DNA from: Burkholderia savannae
GTDB lineage: Bacteria; Pseudomonadota; Gammaproteobacteria; Burkholderiales; Burkholderiaceae
Direction: 5' to 3'
Assembly: GCF_001524445.2 (NCBI RefSeq)
Contig: NZ_CP013417.1
Location: 1,364,001-1,428,000 of the forward strand
DNA: 64,000 nt
Shown here: positions 53,641 through 63,116 of the stretch, in pieces
How positions within the stretch are numbered: position 1 is the first letter of the stretch
Layout of the letters: every line of letters starts with the position of its first letter
Made by a program: the position numbers and the translations under genes
The notes under the pieces: generated by a model
Database searches by the model: none
Told to the model about the DNA's origin: nothing
What the model saw: the letters and a program-made list of their open reading frames with translations, nothing else

Positions 53641-53979
53641 ATGACCTTTGTCGTGATGGAAGCGTGCATTCGCTGCAAGCACACCGATTGCGTGGACGTG
53701 TGCCCCGTCGATTGTTTTCACGAGGGGCCTAATTTTCTCGTCATCGATCCGAACGAATGCATCGACTGCGCGCTGTGCGAGCCGGAGTGCCCGATCGACG
53801 CGATACGCGCGGCCGACGACTTGCCGGACGATCAACGGCATTTCATCGCGCTCAACGCCGAGCTCGCCGAGCATCCGAACTGGCCTCGGATCACCGGCAG
53901 GAAGCCGGCGCTTTCCGATCACGCGACGTGGACCGACGTGAAAGGCAAGCTCGCCCAGTTGGACCGCAACGGCGCGTGA
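53641..53979 (+). CDS. 7Fe-type ferredoxin
   Basis: 112 residues. Cluster ligands are [17 protein letters not shown] and [12 protein letters not shown], giving a [3Fe-4S] and a [4Fe-4S] centre (FdxA type). It can carry electrons between the FNR and the molybdopterin enzyme encoded nearby. ATG at 53641 after GGGAGATACCGG. Confidence 0.95.
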   Translation: MTFVVMEACIRCKHTDCVDVCPVDCFHEGPNFLVIDPNECIDCALCEPECPIDAIRAADDLPDDQRHFIALNAELAEHPNWPRITGRKPALSDHATWTDVKGKLAQLDRNGA

Positions 53980-54078
53980 TGCCCGTCATGCCGCATCGAT
54001 TCGATCAGCGCCCGTGCCGGCGGCGTGCCGCATGCGAGCGGCGATCCCAAAGCGCGAAGCCGCGCGGTGCGAACTGAC

Positions 54079-55071
54079 ATGGGCCGCGCGCTCGCCGATC
54101 GCTTCGGCCGCGACGTCACCTACGTGCGTCTGTCGGTGACGGACCGCTGCGATTTCCGCTGCGTCTATTGCATGGCGGAGGACATGCGGTTCCTGCCGCA
54201 CGGCGACGTGCTGACGATCGACGAACTGGCGGCCGTCGCCGAGGCGTTCGTCTCGCTCGGCGTGCGCAAGATCCGGCTCACGGGCGGCGAGCCGCTCGTT
54301 CGCGCCGGCTTGACGACGCTCGTCGAGCGCGTGGCGAAACTGCCGGGTCTCGACGAACTCACGCTGACGACCAACGGCGCGCGCCTCGCGCGGTTCGCCG
54401 CACCGTTAAAGGCGGCCGGCCTGGATCGCATCAACGTCAGTCTCGACAGTCTGCGCGCTGAGCGCTTCGGCGCGCTGACGCGCACCGGCCGCCTGCAGGC
54501 GGTGCTGGCCGGCATCGCCGCCGCGAAGGGCGCCGGGTTCCGGCGCATCAGGCTGAACAGCGTGATCCTGCGCGGGCGCAACGACGACGAGGTGCTGGAT
54601 CTGGTGCGTTTCGCCCGCGAGGAGCGGCTCGATCTGGTGTTCATCGAGGAGATGCCGCTCGGCGCGATCGACGAGCACGACCGGGCTTCGAGCTTCGTGT
54701 CGAGCGAGGCGGTGCTCGCGCAGATCCGGCTCGCCTATCCGCTATTTCCGAGCACCGAATCGACGGGCGGCCCCGCACGCTATTTCCGGATGGCGGACAG
54801 CGACATTCGCATCGGCGTGATCTCGCCGCACAGCCACAATTTTTGCGGCGACTGCAACCGGGTGCGCGTCACGGCGAGCGGCCGCATGCTGCTGTGTCTC
54901 GGCAACGAGCACGGCGTCGAGCTGCGCGACGTGCTGCGCGCTCGCCCAGGCGACGGCGAGCGCTTGCGCGACGCGATCGTCGCCGCGATGCCGCTGAAGC
55001 CCGAGCGGCATCACTTCGATCTGAACGCGCCGCCGCAGGTCGTACGCTTCATGAACATGACGGGAGGATGA
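54079..55071 (+). CDS. moaA: GTP 3',8-cyclase MoaA
   Basis: 330 residues. Radical SAM motif C-D-F-R-C-V-Y-C, the second cluster ligands near C-G-D-C-N-R-V-R and the C-terminal G-G. Catalyses the first step of molybdopterin synthesis. ATG 54079 is weakly supported by a binding site. Its presence apart from other moa genes suggests a copy dedicated to the local Mo enzyme. Confidence 0.95.
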   Translation: MGRALADRFGRDVTYVRLSVTDRCDFRCVYCMAEDMRFLPHGDVLTIDELAAVAEAFVSLGVRKIRLTGGEPLVRAGLTTLVERVAKLPGLDELTLTTNGARLARFAAPLKAAGLDRINVSLDSLRAERFGALTRTGRLQAVLAGIAAAKGAGFRRIRLNSVILRGRNDDEVLDLVRFAREERLDLVFIEEMPLGAIDEHDRASSFVSSEAVLAQIRLAYPLFPSTESTGGPARYFRMADSDIRIGVISPHSHNFCGDCNRVRVTASGRMLLCLGNEHGVELRDVLRARPGDGERLRDAIVAAMPLKPERHHFDLNAPPQVVRFMNMTGG

Positions 55072-55078
55072 GGAAGAG

Positions 55079-55852
55079 ATGTCCGCGAACGCCCATGAAA
55101 CGGTGCTGTCCGTTCATCACTGGAACGACACGCTGTTCAGCTTCAAGACGACGCGCAATCCGAGCTTGCGTTTCAAGACCGGCCAGTTCGTGATGATCGG
55201 GCTCGAGATCGAAGGCAAGCCGCTGATGCGCGCCTACAGCGTCGTCAGCGCATACTACGACGATTATCTGGAGTTCTACAGCATCAAGGTGCCCGACGGC
55301 CCGCTCACGTCGCGGCTTCAGCATCTGCGGGTCGGCGACACGCTGCTCGTCGGCCGTAAGCCGACCGGCTCGCTGATCATCGACAACCTTCGGCCCGGCA
55401 GGCATCTGTACCTGCTGTCGACGGGCACGGGCCTCGCGCCCTTCATCAGCGTGATCCGCGATCCCGAATACTACGAGGCGTTCGACAAGATCGTCCTCAC
55501 GCACGGCGTGCGCTGGAAGAGCGAGCTCGGCTATTTCGATCACATCACGTCCGAACTGCCCGAGAACGAGTACTTCGGCGATCTGGTGCGCGACAAGCTG
55601 ATCTACTACCCGACCGTGACGCGCGAGACGTTCGAGCGTCAGGGGCGCCTGACCGAGTTGATCGACTCGGGCAAGCTGTTCGACGACATCGGCCTGCCGC
55701 CTTTCGATTCCGCCGTGGATCGCGCGATGATCTGCGGCAGCCCGAGCATGCTCGCCGATCTGGTCGAGATCCTGGCGCGGCGCGGCTTCGTCGAGGGGAC
55801 GAGCCATGCGCCGGGCGATTACGTGATCGAGCGCGCCTTTGTCGAGAAATGA
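55079..55852 (+). CDS. fpr: Ferredoxin-NADP+ reductase
   Basis: 257 residues. FAD motif R-A-Y-S-V-V-S-A, NADP motif T-G-T-G-L-A-P-F-I-S, and the C-terminal end A-F-V-E-K with aromatic-poor FNR type. It moves electrons between NADPH and the ferredoxin. It begins seven bases after moaA, so co-transcribed. Confidence 0.94.
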   Translation: MSANAHETVLSVHHWNDTLFSFKTTRNPSLRFKTGQFVMIGLEIEGKPLMRAYSVVSAYYDDYLEFYSIKVPDGPLTSRLQHLRVGDTLLVGRKPTGSLIIDNLRPGRHLYLLSTGTGLAPFISVIRDPEYYEAFDKIVLTHGVRWKSELGYFDHITSELPENEYFGDLVRDKLIYYPTVTRETFERQGRLTELIDSGKLFDDIGLPPFDSAVDRAMICGSPSMLADLVEILARRGFVEGTSHAPGDYVIERAFVEK

Positions 55853-56186
55853 CGGTGCGCGGCGGCGCGGCGCGCGGGTGTCGCCGTCGCGTGCGCTCGT
55901 CGTTGCGTGGGTCGTCGGTCGTCGGAACGTTCACGCGTCGTCGTCGTTCGCACCGCGTCCGCGATTGTCGCGTCGCCGCCGCTGTCGCCGTGCGTGAACG
56001 GCATGCGTGCGTCGTGCGGTGCGCGGGTGCGCGCGCGACATTCCTGCGGTAGGAAAGGGCGCGGGGCAGTCCCGTTCGGGCTGATCGGCGTGTGCGGCGC
56101 TCGGGCGCCCGCGCGGCCCGACGAGCGTTTCTTGTTTCTAGCGACTGTCGCGCGTCGACGGCACTTTCGGCGTTTCGCGCGCAACG
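55853..56186. other. Gap between fpr and tandem repeats
   Basis: No gene. High G+C sequence rich in short TCGTCG and GTTCG repeats. Confidence 0.5.
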
Positions 56187-56290
56187 ATCGCGTCTGGTGT
56201 TCGCGTCCGGTGATCGCGTCCGATGATCGCGTCCGATGATCGCGTCCGATGATCGCGTCCGATGATCGCGTCCGATGATCGCGTGCGGTC
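56187..56290 (+). repeat. 13-bp tandem repeat, 8 copies
   Basis: Unit ATCGCGTCCGATG; five copies exact, three with one to three changes. Ends where the tetR remnant begins. Unstable by slippage, useful for typing. Confidence 0.95.
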
Positions 56291-56291
56291 A

Positions 56292-56520
56292 TTCGGATTC
56301 CGAATGGAGCTGCGAGCAACACGCGCTCGTCGTCACGCCGGCCGTGACGGCAAGCGCGCCGACGCCAGCGTTCGCGAAGCCGTTTCTCTTTGTGCGCGCG
56401 GCGTTCGGTGTTCGGCGTCCGGTGTTCGGCGTTCGGCGTCGACGACGCACGCGCGGCGCATTTGCTCGCGTTTCGGCGATCGCCGCGTCGATGCACGCTG
56501 CGTTTGGAGCGTCTGTTCGA
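56292..56520 (-). pseudogene. Decayed second TetR-family gene
   Basis: On the minus strand the piece F-A-N-A-G-V-G-A-L-A-V-T-A-G-V-T-T matches residues of the intact regulator (F-A-N-T-G-M-D-A-L-T-A-A-A-G-V-T-T), continued by S-Q-L-H-S-E. The segment ends at the 13-bp repeats, and its front is replaced by GTTCGGCGT-type low-complexity DNA. A duplicate of the tetR 5' part that has lost function. Confidence 0.75.
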
Positions 56521-56541
56521 TTGACTTCGGTCAATACGTGG

Positions 56542-56572
56542 AATAACGTCCGTTTCGATAACGATCGTTATT
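56542..56572 (+). promoter_or_regulatory. Putative TetR operator, copy 2
   Basis: Near identical to 52723-52753: TAACGTCCGTTT and TAACGATCGTTA in the same spacing; GACTTCG further upstream is also shared. It lies 42 bases before the oxidoreductase start. Confidence 0.8.
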
Positions 56573-56613
56573 TGATATTCACCATTCCCCGATTCCGGCG
56601 AGTGCGCCGGCAG

Positions 56614-58935
56614 ATGGAGCGTGCGATGGCAGTCGAAAAAACCGCCTGTATCCTGTGTTCGCGCAATTGCGGTCTCGTCGTCGACGTCGTGGACGGCAAG
56701 TTCGCGAAAATCCGCGGCGACGACGATCACCCGATTTCGAAAGGCTATCTGTGCCAGAAGGCCGCGCGCCTCACGTACTACCAGCATCACGACGACCGCC
56801 TGACGCATCCGCTGCGTCGCGAGCCCGACGGCAGCTTCGTGCGCGTCACGTGGGACGAGGCGCTCGACGACATCGCGCAACGTCTCGTCGCGCTGCGCGA
56901 GCGGCACGGCGGCGACGCGTTCGCGTTCGTCGGCGGCGGCGGGCAGGGCAATCATGTCGGCGGCGCGTATAGCCGGCAACTGCTCGCGGCGATGCGAAGC
57001 CGCTACGCGTACAACGCGCTCGGCCAGGAAAAGACCGGCGATTTCTGGCTCAACGGCCGCTTGTTCGGCCGTCAGGACTGCCACACGACCGAGGACATCG
57101 AGCATGCGGACTACGTGCTCGTCATCGGCGCGAATCCATATCAGGCGCACGGCATCCCGAACGCACGCGACACGCTGCGCGACTTGAAGAAGGACCCGAA
57201 CCGCACGCTCGTCGTCGTCGATCCACGGCGCTCGGAGACGGCCAAGCAAGCCGATCTCCATCTGCAGGTGCGCCCCGGCACGGACGCGTATTTGATGAGC
57301 GCGATGCTCGCGATCATCCTGCGCGACGGGCTGATCGACCGCGAGTTCATCGCGCGGCGCTGCGCGGGTTTCGAGTTCGTCGAGCGCGCGCTGCGCGATG
57401 TGCCGATCGCCGAGTACGCCCGCCGCGCGGACGTGCCGCTCGAGGACGTCGAGCGCGTCGCGCGCGGGTTCGCGACCGCACGCGCCGCGTGCCTGCGCAT
57501 CGATCTCGGCATCCAGCACACGCTGCACACGACGCTCAACGGCTATCTCGAGAAGCTGCTGTTTCTCTTGACCGGCAACTTCGGCAAGCGCGGCGGCAAC
57601 AACCTGCATACGTTCCTGCTGCCCGTCATCGGCCACACCGACGAGCGCGTGCGCAAGAACGGCAAGCCGCTCAAGCGGACCGCGCGTCACAGGATGTTTC
57701 CGATCGCCGGCATCTATCCGCCCAACATCCTGCCCGACGAAATCGAGCACGCGGACGAGAATCGCGTGCGCGCGGTGTTCGTCGACAGCGCGAATCCGGT
57801 CGTCACGTATGCCGATTCGAACGCGTACGAGCGCGCGTTCGGCAAGCTGGAACTGCTTGTCGTGATCGACGTCGCGATGACGGAGACGGCGCGCCTCGCG
57901 CATTACGTGCTGCCCGCCGCGTCGCAGTTCGAGAAATGGGAGGCGACGGGTTTCAATCTCGAGTTCCCGGCCAACGCGTTCCATCTGCGGCATGCGCTGC
58001 TGCCGCCGCTCGGCGAATCGCTGCCGGAGCCCGAGATCTACACGCGGCTGCTCGAGAAGATGGGCGAACTGCCGGGCCGGTTTCCGCTCCTCGAGCGCGT
58101 CGCGCGGCTCGAGCCGCGCGCGTCGAAGCACCTCGTCTACATGGGCGCGCTCGGCATCGCGCTCGCGGCGAACAAGAAGTGGCAGCGTCATGCGGCGTCG
58201 ATCGTCTATCGCACGCTCGGACGCGCGCTGCCGAACGACGCCGCGGGTATTGCGCCGCTGCTGCCGCTCACGATGCTGTATGCGCAGCAGCACTACGCGG
58301 CCGTGCGCCGCGCGGGCATTCGCGGCAACCGGGCGACGCTCGGCACCGCGCTCTTTCGCGCGATTCTCGAGCGGCGCTCCGGGACGGTGATGAGCATTCA
58401 CGAGTTTCACGAAATGTGGCGCTTCATCCGCCATCCGGACGGCCGCGTGCATCTGCACATTCCGGAGATGATCGACGAGTTGCGCGCGCTCGGGACGGAG
58501 ACGCCGCCCGGCGCCGATTACCCGTTCGTGCTGATGGCGGGCGAGCGGCGCGCGTACAACGCGAACCAGATCTATCGCGATCCGTCGTGGCGCAAGGTCG
58601 ATCCCCACGGCTCGCTGCGGATTCATCCTGACGATGCGGCCGCGCTAGGTGTCGCAGACGGCGGCAAGCTCGTGTGCGCGTCGGCGACGGGCAGCATCGA
58701 GGTCGTCGCCGAGCTCGACGACAGCGTGCGGCGCGGGATGGTCACGCTGCCGCACGGCTATGGCATGCGTTACAAGGGCGGGGCGCCGATCGGGCCCGAG
58801 CTCAATCGCCTGACGTCGGGCGCGCACTGCGATCCGCTGTCGCGCACGCCTTATCACAAGTACGTGCCCGTGCATTTGCGCGTCGTCGATGCGCTGGTGC
58901 CCGCAACGCCGACCGTCGAGGCCGTGTCGGCTTGA
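56614..58935 (+). CDS. Molybdopterin oxidoreductase (formate dehydrogenase/nitrate reductase family)
   Basis: 773 residues from ATG 56614 (56626 also possible). N-terminal C-x-x-C-x-x-x-C cluster (C-I-L-C-S-R-N-C-G) with K-G-Y-L-C-Q-K; molybdopterin domains with L-G-Q-E-K-T-G, V-L-V-I-G-A-N-P-Y, V-V-V-D-P-R-R-S-E-T; and a C-terminal cofactor-binding barrel with H-G-Y-G-M-R. The substrate is unknown; the local ferredoxin and FNR suggest a soluble electron route. Controlled through the TetR site upstream. Confidence 0.92.
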   Translation: MERAMAVEKTACILCSRNCGLVVDVVDGKFAKIRGDDDHPISKGYLCQKAARLTYYQHHDDRLTHPLRREPDGSFVRVTWDEALDDIAQRLVALRERHGGDAFAFVGGGGQGNHVGGAYSRQLLAAMRSRYAYNALGQEKTGDFWLNGRLFGRQDCHTTEDIEHADYVLVIGANPYQAHGIPNARDTLRDLKKDPNRTLVVVDPRRSETAKQADLHLQVRPGTDAYLMSAMLAIILRDGLIDREFIARRCAGFEFVERALRDVPIAEYARRADVPLEDVERVARGFATARAACLRIDLGIQHTLHTTLNGYLEKLLFLLTGNFGKRGGNNLHTFLLPVIGHTDERVRKNGKPLKRTARHRMFPIAGIYPPNILPDEIEHADENRVRAVFVDSANPVVTYADSNAYERAFGKLELLVVIDVAMTETARLAHYVLPAASQFEKWEATGFNLEFPANAFHLRHALLPPLGESLPEPEIYTRLLEKMGELPGRFPLLERVARLEPRASKHLVYMGALGIALAANKKWQRHAASIVYRTLGRALPNDAAGIAPLLPLTMLYAQQHYAAVRRAGIRGNRATLGTALFRAILERRSGTVMSIHEFHEMWRFIRHPDGRVHLHIPEMIDELRALGTETPPGADYPFVLMAGERRAYNANQIYRDPSWRKVDPHGSLRIHPDDAAALGVADGGKLVCASATGSIEVVAELDDSVRRGMVTLPHGYGMRYKGGAPIGPELNRLTSGAHCDPLSRTPYHKYVPVHLRVVDALVPATPTVEAVSA

Positions 58936-59559
58936 CGACGCGCGCGCCGCCGGGCGTGCGGCGGCGCGGGCGGGCTCTCCAGCCGGCGCGCGGCGAGCGC
59001 GCATCCGCCGCGCGTCGGGAAGGCCGCTCGCGCAGCATGCAGGGCGACGGGCGGGCGCAACGGATGCGTGCGCGCCTAACGTCCGCTACGCCGCACCCGC
59101 CGCACCCGCCGCCCCGCCGCACCCGCCGCCCCGCCGCACCCGCCGCACCGACCCGCCGCACCGCATCGGCCGAGATTCGATGACATTCGGCGGCATTCGG
59201 CCGCTTTCGCGTCGGGCTTCCCCGCTTCCCCGCTCGATTGGCCGCCTCGTTCGCGCATGCGAGCCCGGCGGGCGGAAAACCTCTCTTCGATTCGCCGGCG
59301 CGGCGCGCTGACAGGCGGGCGGCGACGCCGGCCGATTCTCGATCCTTTTCCCCGTCTTTTACGACGCGGCGGATGCGCGTTTCGCCGCCGCTTCGCCGCG
59401 TCCAGAGCGGCGGGCCGGCCGCATCGGGCCGAATGTAACGAAACGTTAGCGATCCGATCGCGATGCGATGCCGCGCATCAGTTCTTACAAAGTTGAAATA
59501 TGCGGCGCAGACGGTTCCCGCTATAGTCGAAACCAACGAATCAACCAGAAGGGGAGTCC
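58936..59559. other. Gap with CCGCCGCAC-type repeats
   Basis: No gene. Bases 59089-59164 are tandem CCGCCGCAC/CCGCCGC units; the end (59400-59559) is A,T-richer promoter DNA of the next gene. Confidence 0.6.
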
Positions 59560-59910
59560 ATGAAAACCTTGCGTGCTGCCTCGCTCGCGGCCGGTCTCGC
59601 CGCGTTGCTCGCATCCGGCGCCGCGTTGGCAGGCGTCAGCGTCGGCATCAACGTCGGTGTGCCCGCGCCCGTCTACGTCGCTCCGGCGCCGGTCTACGCG
59701 CCGCCGCCGCCGCCCGTCGTGTATCAGCCGGCTCCCGTCTACGCACCGGCCCCCGTGTATGCGCCCGTGCCGTCGATCGTGATCGGCTGGCACGGCGACC
59801 GTTACTGGGACGGCCGCCGCTACTGGGGCCGCGACGAATGGTATCGCCATCACCGCGATTGGGACCGCGGCCACCGGGACAACGGCCGCCACAACGGCTG
59901 GCGTCACTGA
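59560..59910 (+). CDS. Small exported proline/tyrosine-rich protein
   Basis: 116 residues. Signal peptide (L-A-A-G-L-A-A-L-L-A-S-G-A-A-L-A, cleavage after A-L-A), then P-V-Y-A-P-P-P-P-P repeats and a tryptophan/histidine/arginine-rich tail (R-D-W-D-R-G-H-R). GAAGGGGAGTCC precedes the ATG. Similar small exported proteins are common in betaproteobacteria; function unknown. Confidence 0.85.
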   Translation: MKTLRAASLAAGLAALLASGAALAGVSVGINVGVPAPVYVAPAPVYAPPPPPVVYQPAPVYAPAPVYAPVPSIVIGWHGDRYWDGRRYWGRDEWYRHHRDWDRGHRDNGRHNGWRH

Positions 59911-59980
59911 TGCCGGCGTTCGGCCGTGCGCCGGCCGGCATACGGCGCGTCGAGCGACGCATGCCGCCGCCGGCCCCATG

Positions 59981-60007
59981 AAAAAACCGCCCGAGGAACG
60001 GGCGGTT
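59981..60007 (-). terminator. Terminator of fabI
   Basis: Read on the minus strand: 9-bp stem AACCGCCCG/CGGGCGGTT followed by a T-run. It lies about 110 bases after the fabI stop. Confidence 0.85.
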
Positions 60008-60119
60008 CGAACATCCGACGAACCCCGCGCTTTCGCGAGCGTGGGGTTCGTCCTTTTCGCGCCGGGCGCCGCCGTGCGCCGAAGCGCCGCGGCTCGGGCC
60101 GCCCGCCGCCGCGCCGCGC

Positions 60120-60911
60120 TTACTCTTCGAGGCCGGCCATCCCGCCCACCACCGCGTTGAAGCCCGAGTCGACGTGCATCACCTCGGCCGTGACCCCGCT
60201 CGCGAGGTCCGACAGCAGGAACGCGCCCGCGTTGCCGACCTGCTCGATCGTCACGTTGCGCTTGAGCGGCGAGTTGCTCTCGACGAAGTCGAGAATCTTG
60301 CCGAAGCTCTTGATGCCGCTTGCCGCGAGCGTCTTGATCGGGCCCGCCGAGATCGCGTTCACGCGCACGCCCTTCGCGCCGAGCGACACCGCGAGATAGC
60401 GGACGCTCGCCTCGAGCGCCGCCTTCGCGAGGCCCATCGTGTTGTAGTTCGGAATCGCCCGTTCCGCGCCGAGATAGGAGAGCGTGAGGAGCGAAGCGTC
60501 GCTCGACAGCATCGGCAGCGCGGCCTTCGCGAGCGCCGGGAAGCTGTACGCGGAGATGTCGTGCGCGATGCGGAAGTTCTCGCGCGTGAGGCCGTCGAGG
60601 AAATCGCCCGCGATCGCCTCGCGCGGCGCGAAGCCGATCGAGTGGACGAGGCCGTCTAGCGTGTCCCAGTGAGCCTTGAGCGACGTGAAGAGGGCGTCGA
60701 TCTGCGCGTCGTCGGCGACGTCGCACGGGAACACGAGCTCGCTGCCGAACTCGGCCGCGAACTCGGTGATGCGATCCTTGAAGCGATCGCCGACGTAGGT
60801 GAACGCCAGCTCGGCACCTTCGCGCTTGCACGCCTTGGCGATGCCGTAAGCGATCGAGCGGTTCGACAAGAGGCCCGTCAGCAGAATACGTTTACCGTCG
60901 AGAAAGCCCAT
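60120..60911 (-). CDS. fabI: Enoyl-[acyl-carrier-protein] reductase FabI
   Basis: 263 residues, ATG 60911 after AGGAGAATT. Short-chain dehydrogenase type with [13 protein letters not shown], and the catalytic Y-x6-K inside Y-N-T-M-G-L-A-K. Last reductive step in fatty acid elongation. Confidence 0.97.
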   Translation of the reverse strand: MGFLDGKRILLTGLLSNRSIAYGIAKACKREGAELAFTYVGDRFKDRITEFAAEFGSELVFPCDVADDAQIDALFTSLKAHWDTLDGLVHSIGFAPREAIAGDFLDGLTRENFRIAHDISAYSFPALAKAALPMLSSDASLLTLSYLGAERAIPNYNTMGLAKAALEASVRYLAVSLGAKGVRVNAISAGPIKTLAASGIKSFGKILDFVESNSPLKRNVTIEQVGNAGAFLLSDLASGVTAEVMHVDSGFNAVVGGMAGLEE

Positions 60912-61030
60912 GAATTCTCCTATGTGTGGCGCCCGCGCCCGCGCATCGGCGGGCGCCGGTTGGCTGTAATCGGTTGCGAGTGGGTAGAATTCTCTCACAT
61001 CGCCATCCTCGAACGACTGCCAAGGCTTCT

Positions 61031-63004
61031 ATGACGATCGGTTCGCCCCGGGCCAGCCGGCCGCGACCGCCGCGACGCGCGGCGACACCCAAACAGGCCG
61101 CGCGACCGGCCGCGCCGCAACGGGCGGCCGATCGGCGCGCCGCGCTCGTGCGCTTCGTGCATTTCGTGCATTTCGTGCGCCGGACGGCCGCGGGCGTCGC
61201 GCTCGCGCTCGCCGCGATGCCGGCCGCCCACGCGGCTTACGCGATCGCCCAGTACGGCGAGCCGAAGTATCCGCCCGGCTTCAAGCATTTCGACTACGTG
61301 AACCCGGACGCGCCGAAGGGCGGCACGCTCGTGCTCGCGAATCCGAACCGGCTCACGACATTCGACAAGTTCAATCCGTTCACGATGCGCGGCAACCCGG
61401 CGCCCGGCCTCGACCTGCTGTTCGAGAGCCTGACGACGGGCAGCGCCGACGAGCCCGCGTCCGCGTACGGCCTCCTCGCGGACGACATCGCGGTGGCGCC
61501 GGACGGGCTGTCGGTCACCTTCCATCTGAATCCGCGCGCGCGCTTCTCGAACGGCGATCCCGTCACCGCGGCGGACGTCAAGCATTCGTTCGACGCGCTG
61601 AAGAGCCCGCAGGCGGCGCCGCAATACCCGGCGTACTACGCGGACATCACGCGCGCGGTGATCGTCGATCCGGCGACCGTTCGCTTCGAGTTTCGCCGGA
61701 AAAACCGCGAGCTGCCGCTGATCGCGGGCGGCATTCCGGTGTTCTCGCGCAAATGGGGCCTGCGGCCGGACGGCTCGCGCATGCCGTTCGACCAGCTCGC
61801 GTTCGAGCAGCCGATCGGCAGCGGCCCGTACCTGATCGAGCGCTACGACACCGGCCGCACGATCGCGTACCGGCGCAATCCCGCGTATTGGGGCGCCGCG
61901 CTCCCCGTGCGGATCGGCACGAACAATTTCGAGCGCATCGTCTACAAGCTGTACGGCGACGGCGTCGCGCGGCTCGAGGCGTTCAAGGCAGGCGAGTACG
62001 ACGTGCTCATCGAGTACATCGCGCGAAACTGGGTGCGGCGCGACGTCGGCAAGCGCTTCGACAGCGGCGAGCTCGTGAAGCGCGAGTTTCGCCAGCACAA
62101 CGGCGCGGGCATGCAGGGCTTCTTCATGAACCTGCGGCGGCCGCTGTTCCAGGACGTGCGCGTGCGCCGCGCGCTCGATCTCGCGTTCGACTTCGAATGG
62201 CTGAACCGGCAGCTGTTCTACAGCGCCTACACGCGCCTGAACAGCTACTTCGCCGATACCGACCTGCAGGCGACGGGCGTGCCGAGCGCGGGCGAGCTCG
62301 CGCTGCTGAACCCGCTGCGCGCGCAGCTCGACCCGGCGGTGTTCGGGCCGATGACCGTGCAGCCCGTCACCGATCCGCCCGCATCGCTGCGCGCGAACCT
62401 GCTGACGGCGCGCGCGCTGCTTGCGCAAGCCGGCTGGACCTACCGCGACGGCGCGTTGCGCAACGCGAAGGGCGAGCCGTTCGTATTCGAGATCCTCGAC
62501 GATTCGGGCTCGGCGTTCGAGGGAGTGGTTACCGCGTACATCCGCAATCTCGCGAAGCTCGGGATCGTCGCGAAGTATCGGACGGCCGATTACGCGCTGC
62601 TGCAAAAGCGCCTCGACGCGTTCGACTACGACGTGACGACGGTCCGCTACCCCGGCGTCCAGGTGCCGGGCGCCGAGCAGGTCGCGCGCTTCGCGAGCCG
62701 CTACGCGGACGAGCAGGGCTCGGACAACCTGACCGGGCTCAAGTCGCCCGCGGTCGACGCGATCCTGAAGGCGCTCACGCAGGCCGAGACGCGGCAGGAA
62801 CTGCTCGATGCGACGCACGCGCTCGACCGCGTGCTGATGCACGGCTACTATGCGGTGCCGCAGTGGTACAGCGCGACGCACCGGATCGCGTTCAAGCGCA
62901 CGCTCGCCTATCCGTCGACGCTGCCGCTGTACTATTCGGCGGAAGGCTGGGTCGCGTCGACGTGGTGGGCGAGCCCTGGCCACGGCGCGTCCGCCGAGCC
63001 GTGA
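61031..63004 (+). CDS. yejA: Peptide ABC transporter solute-binding protein (YejA-like)
   Basis: 657 residues from ATG 61031. A long basic N-terminus leads to a signal peptide (A-L-A-A-M-P-A-A-H-A), then Y-G-E-P-K-Y-P-P-G-F-K-H-F-D-Y-V-N-P-D-A-P-K-G, the SBP_bac_5 opening typical of YejA-type proteins. Periplasmic binding of peptides such as microcin C-type substrates in E. coli; natural ligand here not known. Upstream of yejB. Confidence 0.9.
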   Translation: MTIGSPRASRPRPPRRAATPKQAARPAAPQRAADRRAALVRFVHFVHFVRRTAAGVALALAAMPAAHAAYAIAQYGEPKYPPGFKHFDYVNPDAPKGGTLVLANPNRLTTFDKFNPFTMRGNPAPGLDLLFESLTTGSADEPASAYGLLADDIAVAPDGLSVTFHLNPRARFSNGDPVTAADVKHSFDALKSPQAAPQYPAYYADITRAVIVDPATVRFEFRRKNRELPLIAGGIPVFSRKWGLRPDGSRMPFDQLAFEQPIGSGPYLIERYDTGRTIAYRRNPAYWGAALPVRIGTNNFERIVYKLYGDGVARLEAFKAGEYDVLIEYIARNWVRRDVGKRFDSGELVKREFRQHNGAGMQGFFMNLRRPLFQDVRVRRALDLAFDFEWLNRQLFYSAYTRLNSYFADTDLQATGVPSAGELALLNPLRAQLDPAVFGPMTVQPVTDPPASLRANLLTARALLAQAGWTYRDGALRNAKGEPFVFEILDDSGSAFEGVVTAYIRNLAKLGIVAKYRTADYALLQKRLDAFDYDVTTVRYPGVQVPGAEQVARFASRYADEQGSDNLTGLKSPAVDAILKALTQAETRQELLDATHALDRVLMHGYYAVPQWYSATHRIAFKRTLAYPSTLPLYYSAEGWVASTWWASPGHGASAEP

Positions 63005-63116
63005 CGGCGGCCCGCACGGCGCGCGCCGCACGGGCCCGGCGTACGCCGCGCGGCGCGCTTGCCGCGCCCGCCGATTGACGAAACCGTTCGAACACGCCTG
63101 AGTGCCGAGTGCGCCT

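Noticed and set aside
56187..56290. Short regular repeats as a CRISPR array
   Set aside because: Units are contiguous 13-mers without spacers and no cas genes are present.
55819..58626. Very long minus-strand frame opposite the molybdopterin enzyme
   Set aside because: It mirrors the codon pattern of the real gene and crosses tandem repeats and operator sequence.
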